From NCBI GenBank assembly GCA_046594215.1, contig JBKJPX010000039.1, positions 1-64,000 of the forward strand: a stretch of 64,000 nt of DNA, read 5' to 3'. The notes below the pieces were generated by a model, which was not told where the DNA came from, searched no databases, and worked only from the letters and a program-made list of their open reading frames with translations. Source of the stretch: Panacagrimonas sp046594215 (GTDB taxonomy: Bacteria > Pseudomonadota > Gammaproteobacteria > Nevskiales > Nevskiaceae). This document shows positions 8,621-17,898 of the stretch, piece after piece; the first letter of the stretch is position 1, and each line of letters starts with the position of its first letter. Position numbers and translations under genes: made by a program.

Positions 8621-10155
8621 GGCGTCTTCTCCGCCGTTGTTGCAGTGGCCGCACTTGCGACCTTGTGAACCGGCGCGCCAGCGCTCATCGCGGCGGGATT
8701 CGCGGAGCACAGGCGGGCGCGAAGGCGTAGCGGCGCGGTGTCCGCGGGCTTGGTGCTGACCGGCACGGCCACGGCCCCGGCGGCCACCTCCACCGGGACC
8801 GGCTGGACGTCGAAGCCCAGGAAGACCTGGTCGCCCCAGCCGCCGTCGCTACGTAGCGCGGTCACGAAGCGCCCCTTCTGCGACGGTGCGTGCTCCGACT
8901 GCTCGACCTTGAGGTTTTCCTTGTTGCCGCTGGTGTACCAGACCACACCGCGCATCTCGCGCATCGACGGATCACTGAACTGCAGGTCCAACACGTAGTC
9001 ACGACTCTTCAGCGCGCGCACCTGGCCACCGCCGTTGAACAGCACCTCGGTGCTGCCATTGGGCTTCACCAAGACCTCGCGCTCGAGCACGGCGTCTTTT
9101 CCGTTGCAGCCGTCGTCGAGCAGCGGCATCGCCTGGCGGTAGAAGGCCTGATCGCCCAGATTGTGGAAGTGCTGCAGTTCCCAGATCAGGATCTTCGGCG
9201 GCGACTTGCGGAACTCTTCGCTGGGCAGGTAGGACAGCATCGCGCCGTCCATGCCGCCGCCCACGACCGAGACGTTCAGCACGTCGGCCTGCAGGTACTC
9301 GGAGATGTAGCCGCTGAAGTTGTACGTCGGGCCGCTGTTGCTGGTGCCGACCAGCGCGATCTGCGGAACAGCCTCGTCGCCGAGCAGGTCGCCCTCGCCG
9401 TCGGCCGCTTCGGTGACGAAGCGCGGCACAAATTCCCGGGGCGAGCCGAAGCCGCACAAGTCCTTGGCGGCCTTGGCGAGCGTGGCGTTCTTGCTCACGA
9501 GGCCCTCGCGGTGCGTTTCGAACTTCTGCCGCTTCACATCCTGGAACTGCGGCATCTGCGCGATGCGCGCCGCCACGAGCTCCGCGGTGCGGCGTGTGCC
9601 GTCGACCGTCCAGTGGTGATCGTTGCGGCTGAAGTAGTCAGCTGCGCCGCCCTGCTGCTGTGCAAACAGCTGCTCGAGATCCGGAATGGTGACGAAGCGG
9701 GCGCGCAGGTCTTGCAGCTCGTGCACGTAAGCGGCCTTTGCCGCCGCCACATCGTACGGATAGCCGCTGCCCTTGAGCTTTTCCGACTGCATCATGCCGC
9801 GCGACGGCTGAACCACGATCACGAGCTCGATTCCCTTCTTCTGCAGCGCGCGGTGGAACTCCGACAGACGCGCAAGACCCTCAGGCGTGAGCGCCACCTG
9901 CGGCGTCAGGTCGGACTCGGAACGGAACAGCCAACCGTCCTTGCCCTGCACCATGGTCTTGAAGGAGTCGAGGAACTTGGTGTCGTAGGCCTTCGGGTCC
10001 GCCGCTCGCGGGCACAGTTCACAACAGGGCAGCGCCTCGTACTGTGGATACGCGGGCGGTTCGGCCTTCGCGCTGCGCACCGTGCATGCCAGCGCGAGCC
10101 CCAGCACCAGGGCCGCGCTGCAGAGGAAGGCGGGAATTCTCACGGTGCGCTCCAT
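8617..10155 (-). CDS. algX: Alginate O-acetyltransferase AlgX
   Basis: Periplasmic protein that transfers acetyl groups to mannuronate residues. It has an SGNH-like domain followed by a carbohydrate-binding module. 512 residues with a cleavable signal ending near SAKAEPP. The AlgX start-of-domain pattern CCELCPRAADP is followed by GKDGWLFRSESD, the catalytic Asp/His in NDHHWT (Asp179, His181) and the nucleophile in VGTSNSG (Ser272), close to the Pseudomonas positions 174/176/269. It starts 14 bases after algF and overlaps algL by 4. Its position behind algF instead of after algG differs from Pseudomonas. Confidence 0.95.
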   Translation of the reverse strand: MERTVRIPAFLCSAALVLGLALACTVRSAKAEPPAYPQYEALPCCELCPRAADPKAYDTKFLDSFKTMVQGKDGWLFRSESDLTPQVALTPEGLARLSEFHRALQKKGIELVIVVQPSRGMMQSEKLKGSGYPYDVAAAKAAYVHELQDLRARFVTIPDLEQLFAQQQGGAADYFSRNDHHWTVDGTRRTAELVAARIAQMPQFQDVKRQKFETHREGLVSKNATLAKAAKDLCGFGSPREFVPRFVTEAADGEGDLLGDEAVPQIALVGTSNSGPTYNFSGYISEYLQADVLNVSVVGGGMDGAMLSYLPSEEFRKSPPKILIWELQHFHNLGDQAFYRQAMPLLDDGCNGKDAVLEREVLVKPNGSTEVLFNGGGQVRALKSRDYVLDLQFSDPSMREMRGVVWYTSGNKENLKVEQSEHAPSQKGRFVTALRSDGGWGDQVFLGFDVQPVPVEVAAGAVAVPVSTKPADTAPLRLRARLCSANPAAMSAGAPVHKVASAATATTAEKTP

Positions 10156-10169
10156 CGTCGTCGTCGGGA

Positions 10170-10871
10170 TCAGTTGATCGCCCAGGTCATGCGCGGCGCC
10201 GAGGCGTCGCCCACGACGAACAGGCTGAAGGCCTGGCCGCGCGTCAGGCTCACGGGCGGGGCATCGCCGAGCTTCTTGTCGCCGGCGTAGACCGCGAGCT
10301 GGACCTTCGCCGGATTGACCTCCCGCTTGCCCGTCGAATCCGACGCGACGCCCGGAACGACCTCCGTCTTGCCGTCCTGCGTGCGCAGGGTCAGCGCGCT
10401 GTTCGTCGTGAGGTTGTAGAGGATCAGCATCGCCTTGAGACGATTGCCGCTGTTGTCGTTGTCGATCAGGCGCACCTTGCCGGAGCCCGCGACCGCCGTG
10501 TAGTAGCGACCGGCCTGCAGCGTGACCGATCCGCTGCTGTCTCCGGCGGCGAAAGGGTGCGTCCCCGGCGGCAGGAAGATGAAGTCACTGGCGTTCCAGG
10601 ATCGGATGTCGGGCACCGTCTCGTTGCCGACCTTCGCGCTGAGGTCATCGGTGTCGCTGGCGTTGAACACGCGGATGAAGGCCGAGCCCGGGGGCGCCGC
10701 CGGTCCGTACAGTCCGCCGTCTCCGGCCGTGGCGACCATGCTGGTCAGGAACAGCAGCGCAGCCAGCGCAAGCAGCATCGACAGCACGCTGCGACGGTGT
10801 TCGGCTGCCCGCGGTTCCTGGGTTTTGTTGCCGCGCTTCGTGGCACGCGTCGTCGGTTGTATAGGGGTCAT
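10170..10871 (-). CDS. algF: Alginate O-acetylation protein AlgF
   Basis: Periplasmic adaptor needed for alginate O-acetylation, thought to link AlgI/AlgJ with AlgX. 233 residues. A basic cytoplasmic leader is followed by LSMLLALAALLFLTSMVATAGDGGLYGP, an uncleaved anchor or signal, then two beta-rich modules including GSAFIRVFNAS, AGRYYTAVAG and VSLTRGQAFSLFVVG, characteristic of AlgF. It begins 11 bases after algJ. The leader (about 27 residues) is longer than usual; a downstream start is possible. Confidence 0.9.
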   Translation of the reverse strand: MTPIQPTTRATKRGNKTQEPRAAEHRRSVLSMLLALAALLFLTSMVATAGDGGLYGPAAPPGSAFIRVFNASDTDDLSAKVGNETVPDIRSWNASDFIFLPPGTHPFAAGDSSGSVTLQAGRYYTAVAGSGKVRLIDNDNSGNRLKAMLILYNLTTNSALTLRTQDGKTEVVPGVASDSTGKREVNPAKVQLAVYAGDKKLGDAPPVSLTRGQAFSLFVVGDASAPRMTWAIN

Positions 10872-10882
10872 GGATCTCTCCG

Positions 10883-11989
10883 TCAGGGTTGTGACAACTG
10901 CGTCGACGGCGTGGAACCCAGCGCGACCTGCGCCGGCATCTCGCCGCTCTTCATTTTTTTACTGGCCGTGGGCATGTAGCGCTCCGGGATCTCCCAGATC
11001 ACGCGTCGCGCCGTCGGCGTGTTCTTCTCAGCCTGCGCGAGATACTCGAGCATCGGCTCGAAGGGTCCGTGACCCTTGGCGGCCGCGTTGAGGACGTCCT
11101 CGGCCAGCGCCTGGCGCAGCGCGCCATCGAAGTTCCATCGCTCATCCGCGCTGTAGCTGGTGCCCACGAGCACCACGCCGGGCGCAGGTGCGTCCCCGAA
11201 CAGGTCGGAAGACTCCGACTGCGTCGTGGCCACCGACAGGCTGTCTGGCTGCGGCATCAGCACCGAGAAATACGGCGCCAGCGGCAGGAACTGCATGAGG
11301 TCGCCCTCGTGCTTGCGCGGCGCGCCGGACTCGGTGACGAAGGCCTGCGTTCCGTGCGCGGCCGGTTCGGCCGCCGCGAGCGCCTGCGCGGTGCAGCGCG
11401 CGCCCGCCGGCGTCCAGTGCGTGTCCGTGCGCAGGAAGACCGCGCCCTGCGCCTTGCAGGCGTTCATCGGGCCGAGCAGGTCGGGCGCCAGCACGCCGCG
11501 CGCCAGCAGTTCCCGGTGCACGTGCTCGTACAGGTCGCGATGGACCGCGGCCGGATGGTGGTGGGCCAGGTGCTCCGGATACATCCGCACCTTGGCTGGA
11601 ATCAGGGCCACCGTGAGTTCCACCCCGCGCTGGCGCAGCTGGTCCCGCACCTGCGCGATCAGATCGACATTGACCTCGATCTGCGCGCGCGAATTCTGCG
11701 AGTCGCCGAATTCCTCGCTGGTGTAGAGCCAGCCCGAGTCGCCGATCACCACGCCGGCACGCCCCTCGCGGAACAGCGCGTACTGGATTGCGCCCCAGAG
11801 GTTGGTGCCGAAGGTCTTCACTGGAAAGACCTTGTCGTAGTGCGATTCGAAACCGCGCGTCAGTCCGCCGTCGACGACGCGCGTGTTGTCCGGCACGTCG
11901 TAGGGGACCGCGCGCACGACAGCAGCGACGGCCATCACGACGATGATGGCGCCGAACAGGATGGAAGTGAGCCAGTGGTAGGTGCGCAT
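10883..11989 (-). CDS. algJ: Alginate O-acetyltransferase AlgJ
   Basis: Membrane-anchored periplasmic SGNH-like acetyltransferase acting between AlgI and AlgX. 368 residues. One N-terminal transmembrane helix (ILFGAIIVVMAVAAVVRAV), then YALFREGRAGVVIGDSGWLYTSEEF, the catalytic Asp/His motif DTHWTPAG and the Ser motif VGTSYS, all in the AlgJ/AlgX family order. It begins 10 bases after algI and is clearly cotranscribed. The tail beyond PERYMP is probably disordered. Confidence 0.93.
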   Translation of the reverse strand: MRTYHWLTSILFGAIIVVMAVAAVVRAVPYDVPDNTRVVDGGLTRGFESHYDKVFPVKTFGTNLWGAIQYALFREGRAGVVIGDSGWLYTSEEFGDSQNSRAQIEVNVDLIAQVRDQLRQRGVELTVALIPAKVRMYPEHLAHHHPAAVHRDLYEHVHRELLARGVLAPDLLGPMNACKAQGAVFLRTDTHWTPAGARCTAQALAAAEPAAHGTQAFVTESGAPRKHEGDLMQFLPLAPYFSVLMPQPDSLSVATTQSESSDLFGDAPAPGVVLVGTSYSADERWNFDGALRQALAEDVLNAAAKGHGPFEPMLEYLAQAEKNTPTARRVIWEIPERYMPTASKKMKSGEMPAQVALGSTPSTQLSQP

Positions 11990-11999
11990 GGGCGGTCTC

Positions 12000-13457
12000 C
12001 TAGAACTGGAAGTACAGGAACGGCGAGTAGCTCTGCGCCGAGAGCTTGAGCACCGCGAGCGCGAACATCGGCAGCACGAGCGCGGCGATCAGCACCTCGC
12101 GGGCGCCGATGGCGCCCACCGACGACACACCACCCGCGAGCTCGCCCTGGACGTGTACGCGCGCCGACGGACGACGGCTCATCCAGCCCGTGACCGCCAG
12201 CACGAAGTAAGCGAGCGCCAGCGTCGACATCTGCAGCGAGTCGATGCCGGCGCCGTAGACGTCGCTGACGCCGCGGCCGTCGAAGCGGAACATCGCGGCG
12301 TAGAAGCGGCCGGCCTCGGCGACGCTGGCGGCGCGGAACATCACCCAGCCCAGCACGACGAACAGCAGGGTCGGCGCCCAGCGCCAGACGCGCCACGGCG
12401 TCTTGAGATCCGTGCCGATGCCGAGCGCACGCTCGACGGCCAGGATCGAGCCGTGCCAGACGCCCCAGAGCACGAACGTCCAGTTGGCGCCGTGCCACAG
12501 GCCGCCCAGCACCATCGTCAGCCAGAGATTGCGGTAGGTCTTGAACGTGCCGCCACGATTGCCGCCCAGCGGAACGTAGAGGTAGTCGCGCAGCCAGCTC
12601 GACAGGCTGATGTGCCAGCGGCGCCAGAACTCGGTGATGCTCTGGCTGATGTAGGGCTGGTTGAAGTTCTCCATGAAGCGGAAGCCCATCATCAGGCCCA
12701 GCCCGATGGCCATGTCGCTGTAGCCGGAGAAATCGAAGTACAACTGCGCGGTGTAGGACAGCGCCGTGACCCAGGCGTCCGCCGTCGTCGGATCCTGCAG
12801 CGCGAAGCCGGCGGAGACCATGGGCGCGATCGAGTCGGCGATGAACACCTTCTTGATGAAGCCCTGCATGAACCGCATCGCGCCTTCCGAAAACTTGTCG
12901 ACGCTGTGCGTGCGCGAAGTGAACTGGTCGGCGAGGTCCTTGTAGCGGAACACCGGGCCCGCGATCAGGTGCGGGAACAGCGCGATGAAGCAGGCGAAGT
13001 CCACGGGGTGACGCGTAGGCTCGGTGTCGCCGCGGTACACGTCGACGATGTAGCTGATCGACTCGAAGGTGTAGAACGAGATGCCGATCGGCAGGATGAT
13101 CGAGGTCCAGGCGAAGGGCTGCATGCCCGTGGCCGTGATCATCGTGTTGAAACTGTCGACGCCGAAGTTGGCGTACTTGAAGTAAGCCAGAACCGCCAAA
13201 TCCACGGCCACGCCGAGCACCAGCCAGCGCTTGGCGGCCGGGGTACGAACGCCGCAGCGCGCAACGCCCAGGCCGATCCAGTAGTTCCAGGCCGTGACGG
13301 CGATGAACAGGAACAGGAAGTCCACGCGCCACCACGCGTAGAACGCGTAGGAGCCGATCAGCACCACCCAGTTGCGATAGCGGTTCGGGCAGGCGAAGTA
13401 GATCGCCAGGAACAGCGGCAGGAAGGCGAAGAGAAAGATATTGGACGAGAAGACCAT
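12000..13457 (-). CDS. algI: MBOAT acyltransferase AlgI
   Basis: Inner-membrane protein proposed to move acetyl groups across the membrane for alginate acetylation. A 485-residue polytopic protein opening with MVFSSNIFLFAFLPLFLAIYF, typical of AlgI/DltB-type MBOAT proteins. The catalytic His in GGLWHGANWTF is residue 322, exactly the position reported for Pseudomonas AlgI. Other conserved parts are FYTFESISYIVDVYRGD and WRRWHISLSSWLRDYLYVPLGGN. It starts 12 bases after algG; in Pseudomonas algX and algL lie at this junction. Confidence 0.95.
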   Translation of the reverse strand: MVFSSNIFLFAFLPLFLAIYFACPNRYRNWVVLIGSYAFYAWWRVDFLFLFIAVTAWNYWIGLGVARCGVRTPAAKRWLVLGVAVDLAVLAYFKYANFGVDSFNTMITATGMQPFAWTSIILPIGISFYTFESISYIVDVYRGDTEPTRHPVDFACFIALFPHLIAGPVFRYKDLADQFTSRTHSVDKFSEGAMRFMQGFIKKVFIADSIAPMVSAGFALQDPTTADAWVTALSYTAQLYFDFSGYSDMAIGLGLMMGFRFMENFNQPYISQSITEFWRRWHISLSSWLRDYLYVPLGGNRGGTFKTYRNLWLTMVLGGLWHGANWTFVLWGVWHGSILAVERALGIGTDLKTPWRVWRWAPTLLFVVLGWVMFRAASVAEAGRFYAAMFRFDGRGVSDVYGAGIDSLQMSTLALAYFVLAVTGWMSRRPSARVHVQGELAGGVSSVGAIGAREVLIAALVLPMFALAVLKLSAQSYSPFLYFQF

Positions 13458-13469
13458 CGTGCCTGCTCC

Positions 13470-15086
13470 TCAGGTTCCTCGGCGACCGGCGCCCGCGGCC
13501 GGCTCGATGACGACGGGTACGCCCTTGCGCACCAGCAGGTCCAGCACCTGCGCCTGCAACTCGCCCAGGATGCCCACCATCTTGAGGCCCGCCGCCTTTG
13601 TCGGCGCAAGCATGTTGACGTCGTACAGTTCCAGGCTCAGCGGACTGTCGATGGCGACCGGGCCGCTGTCGTTGTGCGTGAGTTGCCCGCCGACCACGAC
13701 CAGGGAGACGCTCTGCGTGAACGGATCGAGCGCGAGGTCGCGGTCGGTGCCGTTGAGGTCCTTGATGTGACCATAGACCCCGTTGGAACCGTTGCCGATG
13801 CAACGGTTGTTGTAGAGCCGCACGCGCATGCTGTTGCGCACGCGGATGCCGTGGCGCTCGTTGCCCACGGCGTGGTTGTTCCAGAGCAGGTTGTCGCTGC
13901 TCTCGTAGATCGTGATGCCGTCGGAATGGTTGCCGAAGGTGGTGTTGTCGGCCACGACGTTGTTGATGCTCGAACGGTCGAGCACGATCCCGGACAGCGC
14001 GTTGCCGTGGGCGCGGTTGCGGAAGATCCAGCTGTTGTTGACCTCGCGCGAGACGATGATCCCGTGCTTCTTGTGCGTGCCGTAGGCGTCGTTCTCCGCG
14101 ATGATCAGCCCGCGCGAACGGTCGTGCGGATCGATGCCGTACAGGATGTTGTCGCGGTAGACGTTGCGTGCGATGACGACGTTGTCTGCCTCGAAGCAGT
14201 AGAAGCCGTACCAGTTGTCGGAGAACTCCGAGTCGAGCAGCCAGCCGGTTGGCCGCGTACGCTTCATCTGATCGGCGATCGAAGGGCTGTACTGCGATAT
14301 CGAAACGCCGTAGGACTTGCTCTTCGCGTAGCCCAGTGATTTGACCTTGCTGCCGACGATGTAGGTCTCGGTGCCACCCCAGGACAGCAGGAAGGGGCGG
14401 AACTTCTCCTTGTCGACGAACATCGCCTGGCTGTTGGTCTTCTCGCGCCAGGAGATCAGCGCGCTGTTGGTGATGAACAGCTTGCCGTCATTGACCAGGA
14501 ACGCGCCGCGTTCTTCCGACATGCGGAATTCGCGCGTCTTCGAATCGATATGGAAGGTTGCGTTGTGCGCCACGATCAGCGGCATGCGCAGCAGGAAGAC
14601 GCCCTCGGCCGTCTCCTCGAACTCGTCACGCGGCAGCATCTTGAGCAGGTCGGCCGGCGTCAGGTAACCGCCGTCGATGATGATCGCGCGCGGGTTGGAA
14701 CGCTGGGCGGCGGCCCATTCCACGAGGCGCCCGTCGCCGCCCGTGAACTCGGTGAGTTCGATGGCCTCCACCAGGCGCTCGTAACGGATGTGGCCCTTCG
14801 GTCCCGCCTTGATCTTGTCGACCTTGGCCTGGACCGCAGCAGCGGTGTAAGGCGCGAGGTCGGGGAGCTTGGGCGCGGCGAGCTCCAGCCCCTTGGGGTC
14901 GGCTTCGCGCACGACGTACTGCCCGAGATGGGGCGCTGTCTTCAGACCCGGCTGAGCCACCTCGTCGGCGTCGTCGGAGGGCTTGACGCCGGGCTTGGCG
15001 GCAGCTGCCAGCGACATGCCCACGGGCAGCATGAGCAGCCACGCCGTGTGGCGAAGCACGGCGAGAAGGCGCGGGTTCAGAACCAC
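13470..15086 (-). CDS. algG: Poly(beta-D-mannuronate) C5-epimerase AlgG
   Basis: Periplasmic enzyme converting D-mannuronate to L-guluronate in the nascent polymer. 538 residues. A signal peptide ending near SLAAAAKPG is followed by a right-handed beta-helix with repeated parallel strands (NNSWIFRN, NNVVADN, NLLWNN, RVRLYNN). The catalytic motif DPHD is at residues 319-322, near the Pseudomonas position. It overlaps algE by 10 bases, indicating coupling. The last 20 residues are Ala/Arg-rich and not part of the helix. Confidence 0.95.
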   Translation of the reverse strand: MVLNPRLLAVLRHTAWLLMLPVGMSLAAAAKPGVKPSDDADEVAQPGLKTAPHLGQYVVREADPKGLELAAPKLPDLAPYTAAAVQAKVDKIKAGPKGHIRYERLVEAIELTEFTGGDGRLVEWAAAQRSNPRAIIIDGGYLTPADLLKMLPRDEFEETAEGVFLLRMPLIVAHNATFHIDSKTREFRMSEERGAFLVNDGKLFITNSALISWREKTNSQAMFVDKEKFRPFLLSWGGTETYIVGSKVKSLGYAKSKSYGVSISQYSPSIADQMKRTRPTGWLLDSEFSDNWYGFYCFEADNVVIARNVYRDNILYGIDPHDRSRGLIIAENDAYGTHKKHGIIVSREVNNSWIFRNRAHGNALSGIVLDRSSINNVVADNTTFGNHSDGITIYESSDNLLWNNHAVGNERHGIRVRNSMRVRLYNNRCIGNGSNGVYGHIKDLNGTDRDLALDPFTQSVSLVVVGGQLTHNDSGPVAIDSPLSLELYDVNMLAPTKAAGLKMVGILGELQAQVLDLLVRKGVPVVIEPAAGAGRRGT

Positions 15087-16504
15087 AGCGTCAGCTCCAG
15101 GCGAACCGCGTACTGCGGGTCCGCGTTCTTGGGAAAGGCGATGTTCGGATCGAACATCGAGGCGCGCAGGCGGATGTTGGAGCGCAGGTTGTCGTCTTCC
15201 TGGGGAGCCGAAACCGAGGCCTTGCCGCGGCCGACCGGGTTGGAGAAGTAATAGGCCACCGCCACGTCCACGCCCTCGCCCAGCAGCTTGCGGCCGGGAA
15301 CGGGCTGCACGCTGATGCCATCGGTCACCACCGGGTCGCCCGCGTGCTGCCGAGCGAACTTGCTGTAGACGAGGCTCGCGTCCCAGCGGTCCTGCGGAAT
15401 CGAGACGTACAGCGTGCCCACGTGCAGGTTGGTGAGGTCGGGCTGCAGCGCCATGTTGTAGCGGTACATCTGCGTGCGCGTACCGGTGAAGCGCGACAGG
15501 TTGCTGTGCAGGCCGGTCTGCTCGTACCGATGCTCGGTGTCGCCCTGCTCGCTGCCCGAGCCGAAGGCGTAGTTCCCGCCGACCAGCACGGGGTAGGCCA
15601 TGGGCAGCCGGTAGCGAAGGCCCAGGTCCGTGGCGAACGCGGTCACATCGCTCTTCTGCTCGGTAACCGCGATGGGCGCGACGCCGGGCGTCGTGGTGAA
15701 GTCCTTGCGCGTACCGACCAGGGCGCTCACGTCGGCCCAGTACGACAGTCCGGGATGCGAGCCGCCATTGCCATCGTAGAAGTTGTTGTGCGCGTAGAGG
15801 TCGATCCAGGTCAGGTTGCGATCGGTGCGCTTGGGATCGCGGTCGCCGTCGACAAGCTCCTGCTCGGGATCGGCGTGATCGAAGGCGTGGATGACGCGCG
15901 TTCCGAAGAAATGACCTTCACGCCACTGGCGGCCCAGACGGCCGAACAGGTACGTGCGATCGCGCACGTTTGCGTTCGGTTCCGAGCCGTCGGAACGCCA
16001 GGTCTTGAGGGACTCGGCGACCCCGGCGTCCGCCTGCAGCAGCGTGGTGTCGAAGATCCAGCGCACGGCTTCGACATTGCTGTCGAACCACTGCCCGTCC
16101 GGATCGCGCAGGCGTTGAAGACCGAAGCGCAGCACTTCCCCCGGATAGCTGGTCAGGCCGCCGTATTCGAGCCAGCCTTCGCGCAGGCGCGCGTAGGACT
16201 TGCTGCGACGCGGCTGGTCCTCGTCGGTGACGGTGAGTTCGCCGGTGGGCTGGAAGAGTTCGCCGCGCAGCAGGCCGGCCCAGTCGCCGCCCGAGTTCCA
16301 GTACGCGGTGCCCTGCAGGTCGGCGTAACCCTCGGTGGTGGACTTGGCGGTGCCCAGGCCGAGGTCGCGATCGCCCTCGCCAAAGAGGCCAAGGCCCAGG
16401 CGGGCGTCCGTCTGCCAGCCGGTCGGAACCGGGTCGGCGGGGCTCGCGACAGGTGCGGCAGCGAGCGCAGCCAGCAGTACGACGGCTTGTGACGAACGAC
16501 TCAT
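15077..16504 (-). CDS. algE: Outer-membrane alginate export porin AlgE
   Basis: Beta-barrel through which alginate leaves the cell. 475 residues. A signal sequence, SSQAVVLLAALAAAPVASPA, then alternating amphipathic strands rich in aromatic residues and a C-terminal Phe (RLELTLWF) as needed for outer-membrane assembly. Family-specific stretches include LREGWLEYGGLTSYPGEVLRFGLQRLRD and DATLLQ-like strands with many Arg residues for anion selectivity. It overlaps algK by 4 bases (ATGA) and algG by 10. It partners the AlgK lipoprotein. Confidence 0.92.
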   Translation of the reverse strand: MSRSSQAVVLLAALAAAPVASPADPVPTGWQTDARLGLGLFGEGDRDLGLGTAKSTTEGYADLQGTAYWNSGGDWAGLLRGELFQPTGELTVTDEDQPRRSKSYARLREGWLEYGGLTSYPGEVLRFGLQRLRDPDGQWFDSNVEAVRWIFDTTLLQADAGVAESLKTWRSDGSEPNANVRDRTYLFGRLGRQWREGHFFGTRVIHAFDHADPEQELVDGDRDPKRTDRNLTWIDLYAHNNFYDGNGGSHPGLSYWADVSALVGTRKDFTTTPGVAPIAVTEQKSDVTAFATDLGLRYRLPMAYPVLVGGNYAFGSGSEQGDTEHRYEQTGLHSNLSRFTGTRTQMYRYNMALQPDLTNLHVGTLYVSIPQDRWDASLVYSKFARQHAGDPVVTDGISVQPVPGRKLLGEGVDVAVAYYFSNPVGRGKASVSAPQEDDNLRSNIRLRASMFDPNIAFPKNADPQYAVRLELTLWF

Positions 16505-17898
16505 GGGCTGGGGGTTCCTGCGGCTGCGACGGCGCCATCGGCGCCCGGCTGCGCCGCGGCAGCGTTGCGCGCGGCGAGTTCGGCCTGGGCGAGCCGCAGC
16601 CCCAGCGCGGCCTGCTCGGCGGTCAAGGTGGGAGTGAGCGCGTCGAGCACTTCCTTGGCACCCGGATGATCTGCGTGCTCGGCCAGCTTGGCGAAGATGT
16701 AGGCTTTGACCGGATCCACCTGTATGCCGCGATTGCCCGTGTACATGCGGGACAGCGCGAGGTCGGCGTTTGAGTTCCCGGCGCGCGCGGCGATCAGGTA
16801 ATGGTTCAGCGCCTGCGCAGGATCCGGCAGGCCCAGGTAGCCGCGCTCATATAGGCGGCCGAGCCAGGTATGCGCCGCCGGCATCGTCTGCGCCGCCTCG
16901 TTGAGCAGGCGCTGCGCTTCGCGGGGGTCGGCGGCGGGGTTGTATTCGTCCAGGTACAGCCGGCCGAGCTGAATTTCGGCTTCCACCGATCCCATCGCGA
17001 CAGCTTTCTTGAGCAGCTCTTCGGGGTTGGCCGACGGATCCAGGTTGGGTTGCATGATCAGCAGGCGCGCCCGGCGCGTCATCACGCTCGGCGATGGATC
17101 CTTGATCGTGGCGAGCAGCGCGTAGGCCACGTCCGTCATCGGCTTGCCCGGCAGGTCGTCGGCCGACAGGTAACGGGCGACGCGCTCGAGCGTCTCGGCG
17201 GAGATCTTCTGCGCCTCGAACCGGTCCGCGGCTTCCTTGCGCAGCGCGGTCAGCGCCCCGACGTCGCCCACGACGCGGAAATGGCGCGTCAGGTCGGGGT
17301 AGCACTCTTCGACGGCCCCGCGATCCTTCTCGCACAGCGAGGCCAGCGCCTTTTCGTAGGCCGGGTCGACGGCGCGATTGTCGCGGTACCAGCCCATGGC
17401 CTCGGCGCGCTCCTCGACGAGGTGGCTCGAGGCGACCTTTTGCGCGATCAGCGCGGCGCGCGGCGTTTCGATGAGTTCTGGAATCTCGCGATAGAGGCGA
17501 AGCTGCAGCGGCAGGGCCGCAGCTTCGTTCTCTGCGACCAGCGTCTTGAGCAGTTCTTCGACTTCGGTGGGCCGGGCCGCGGAGGCACCGGAACGTATGA
17601 GACTGCGCGCCAGCAGCACGCGCATGCTCGGGTCCTTCTGCGCCGCCGCACGGGCCCAAAACACCGCCTTGGCCAACGCGGGCGGCGTGTCGAGCGAACC
17701 GTACAGGCGCGCCAGTCCGACCTGCGCTTCGAGGTATCCACGCTCGGCGAGCGGAACGAGATCCGCCTCGGCCAGGGGCAGATCGCCGCGGGCCAGCGCT
17801 GCCTTGCCGCGCGCGAGGTCCGGCAGCGCCCACGCGGCCTGCGAGGCCAGCGCCGCGCAGCCGGCCAACAGCAACAGCGCGCGCACGCCGCTCTTCAA
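16501..17898 (-). CDS. algK: TPR/Sel1-repeat lipoprotein AlgK
   Basis: Outer-membrane lipoprotein that localises AlgE and bridges the trans-envelope alginate complex. 465 residues. A short signal with lipobox LLAGC (Cys14) is followed by an all-helical chain of TPR-like repeats, with Sel1-type units such as AEIQLGRLYLDEYNPAADPREAQRLL, AHTWLGRLYERGYLGLPDPAQALNHY and ADLALSRMYTGNRGIQVDPVKAY. An alternative signal peptidase I site (AWA) follows the Cys, so lipidation is likely but not certain. The C-terminal 20 residues are Ala/Pro-rich and probably disordered. It overlaps alg44 by 4 bases. Confidence 0.9.
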   Translation of the reverse strand: MKSGVRALLLLAGCAALASQAAWALPDLARGKAALARGDLPLAEADLVPLAERGYLEAQVGLARLYGSLDTPPALAKAVFWARAAAQKDPSMRVLLARSLIRSGASAARPTEVEELLKTLVAENEAAALPLQLRLYREIPELIETPRAALIAQKVASSHLVEERAEAMGWYRDNRAVDPAYEKALASLCEKDRGAVEECYPDLTRHFRVVGDVGALTALRKEAADRFEAQKISAETLERVARYLSADDLPGKPMTDVAYALLATIKDPSPSVMTRRARLLIMQPNLDPSANPEELLKKAVAMGSVEAEIQLGRLYLDEYNPAADPREAQRLLNEAAQTMPAAHTWLGRLYERGYLGLPDPAQALNHYLIAARAGNSNADLALSRMYTGNRGIQVDPVKAYIFAKLAEHADHPGAKEVLDALTPTLTAEQAALGLRLAQAELAARNAAAAQPGADGAVAAAGTPSP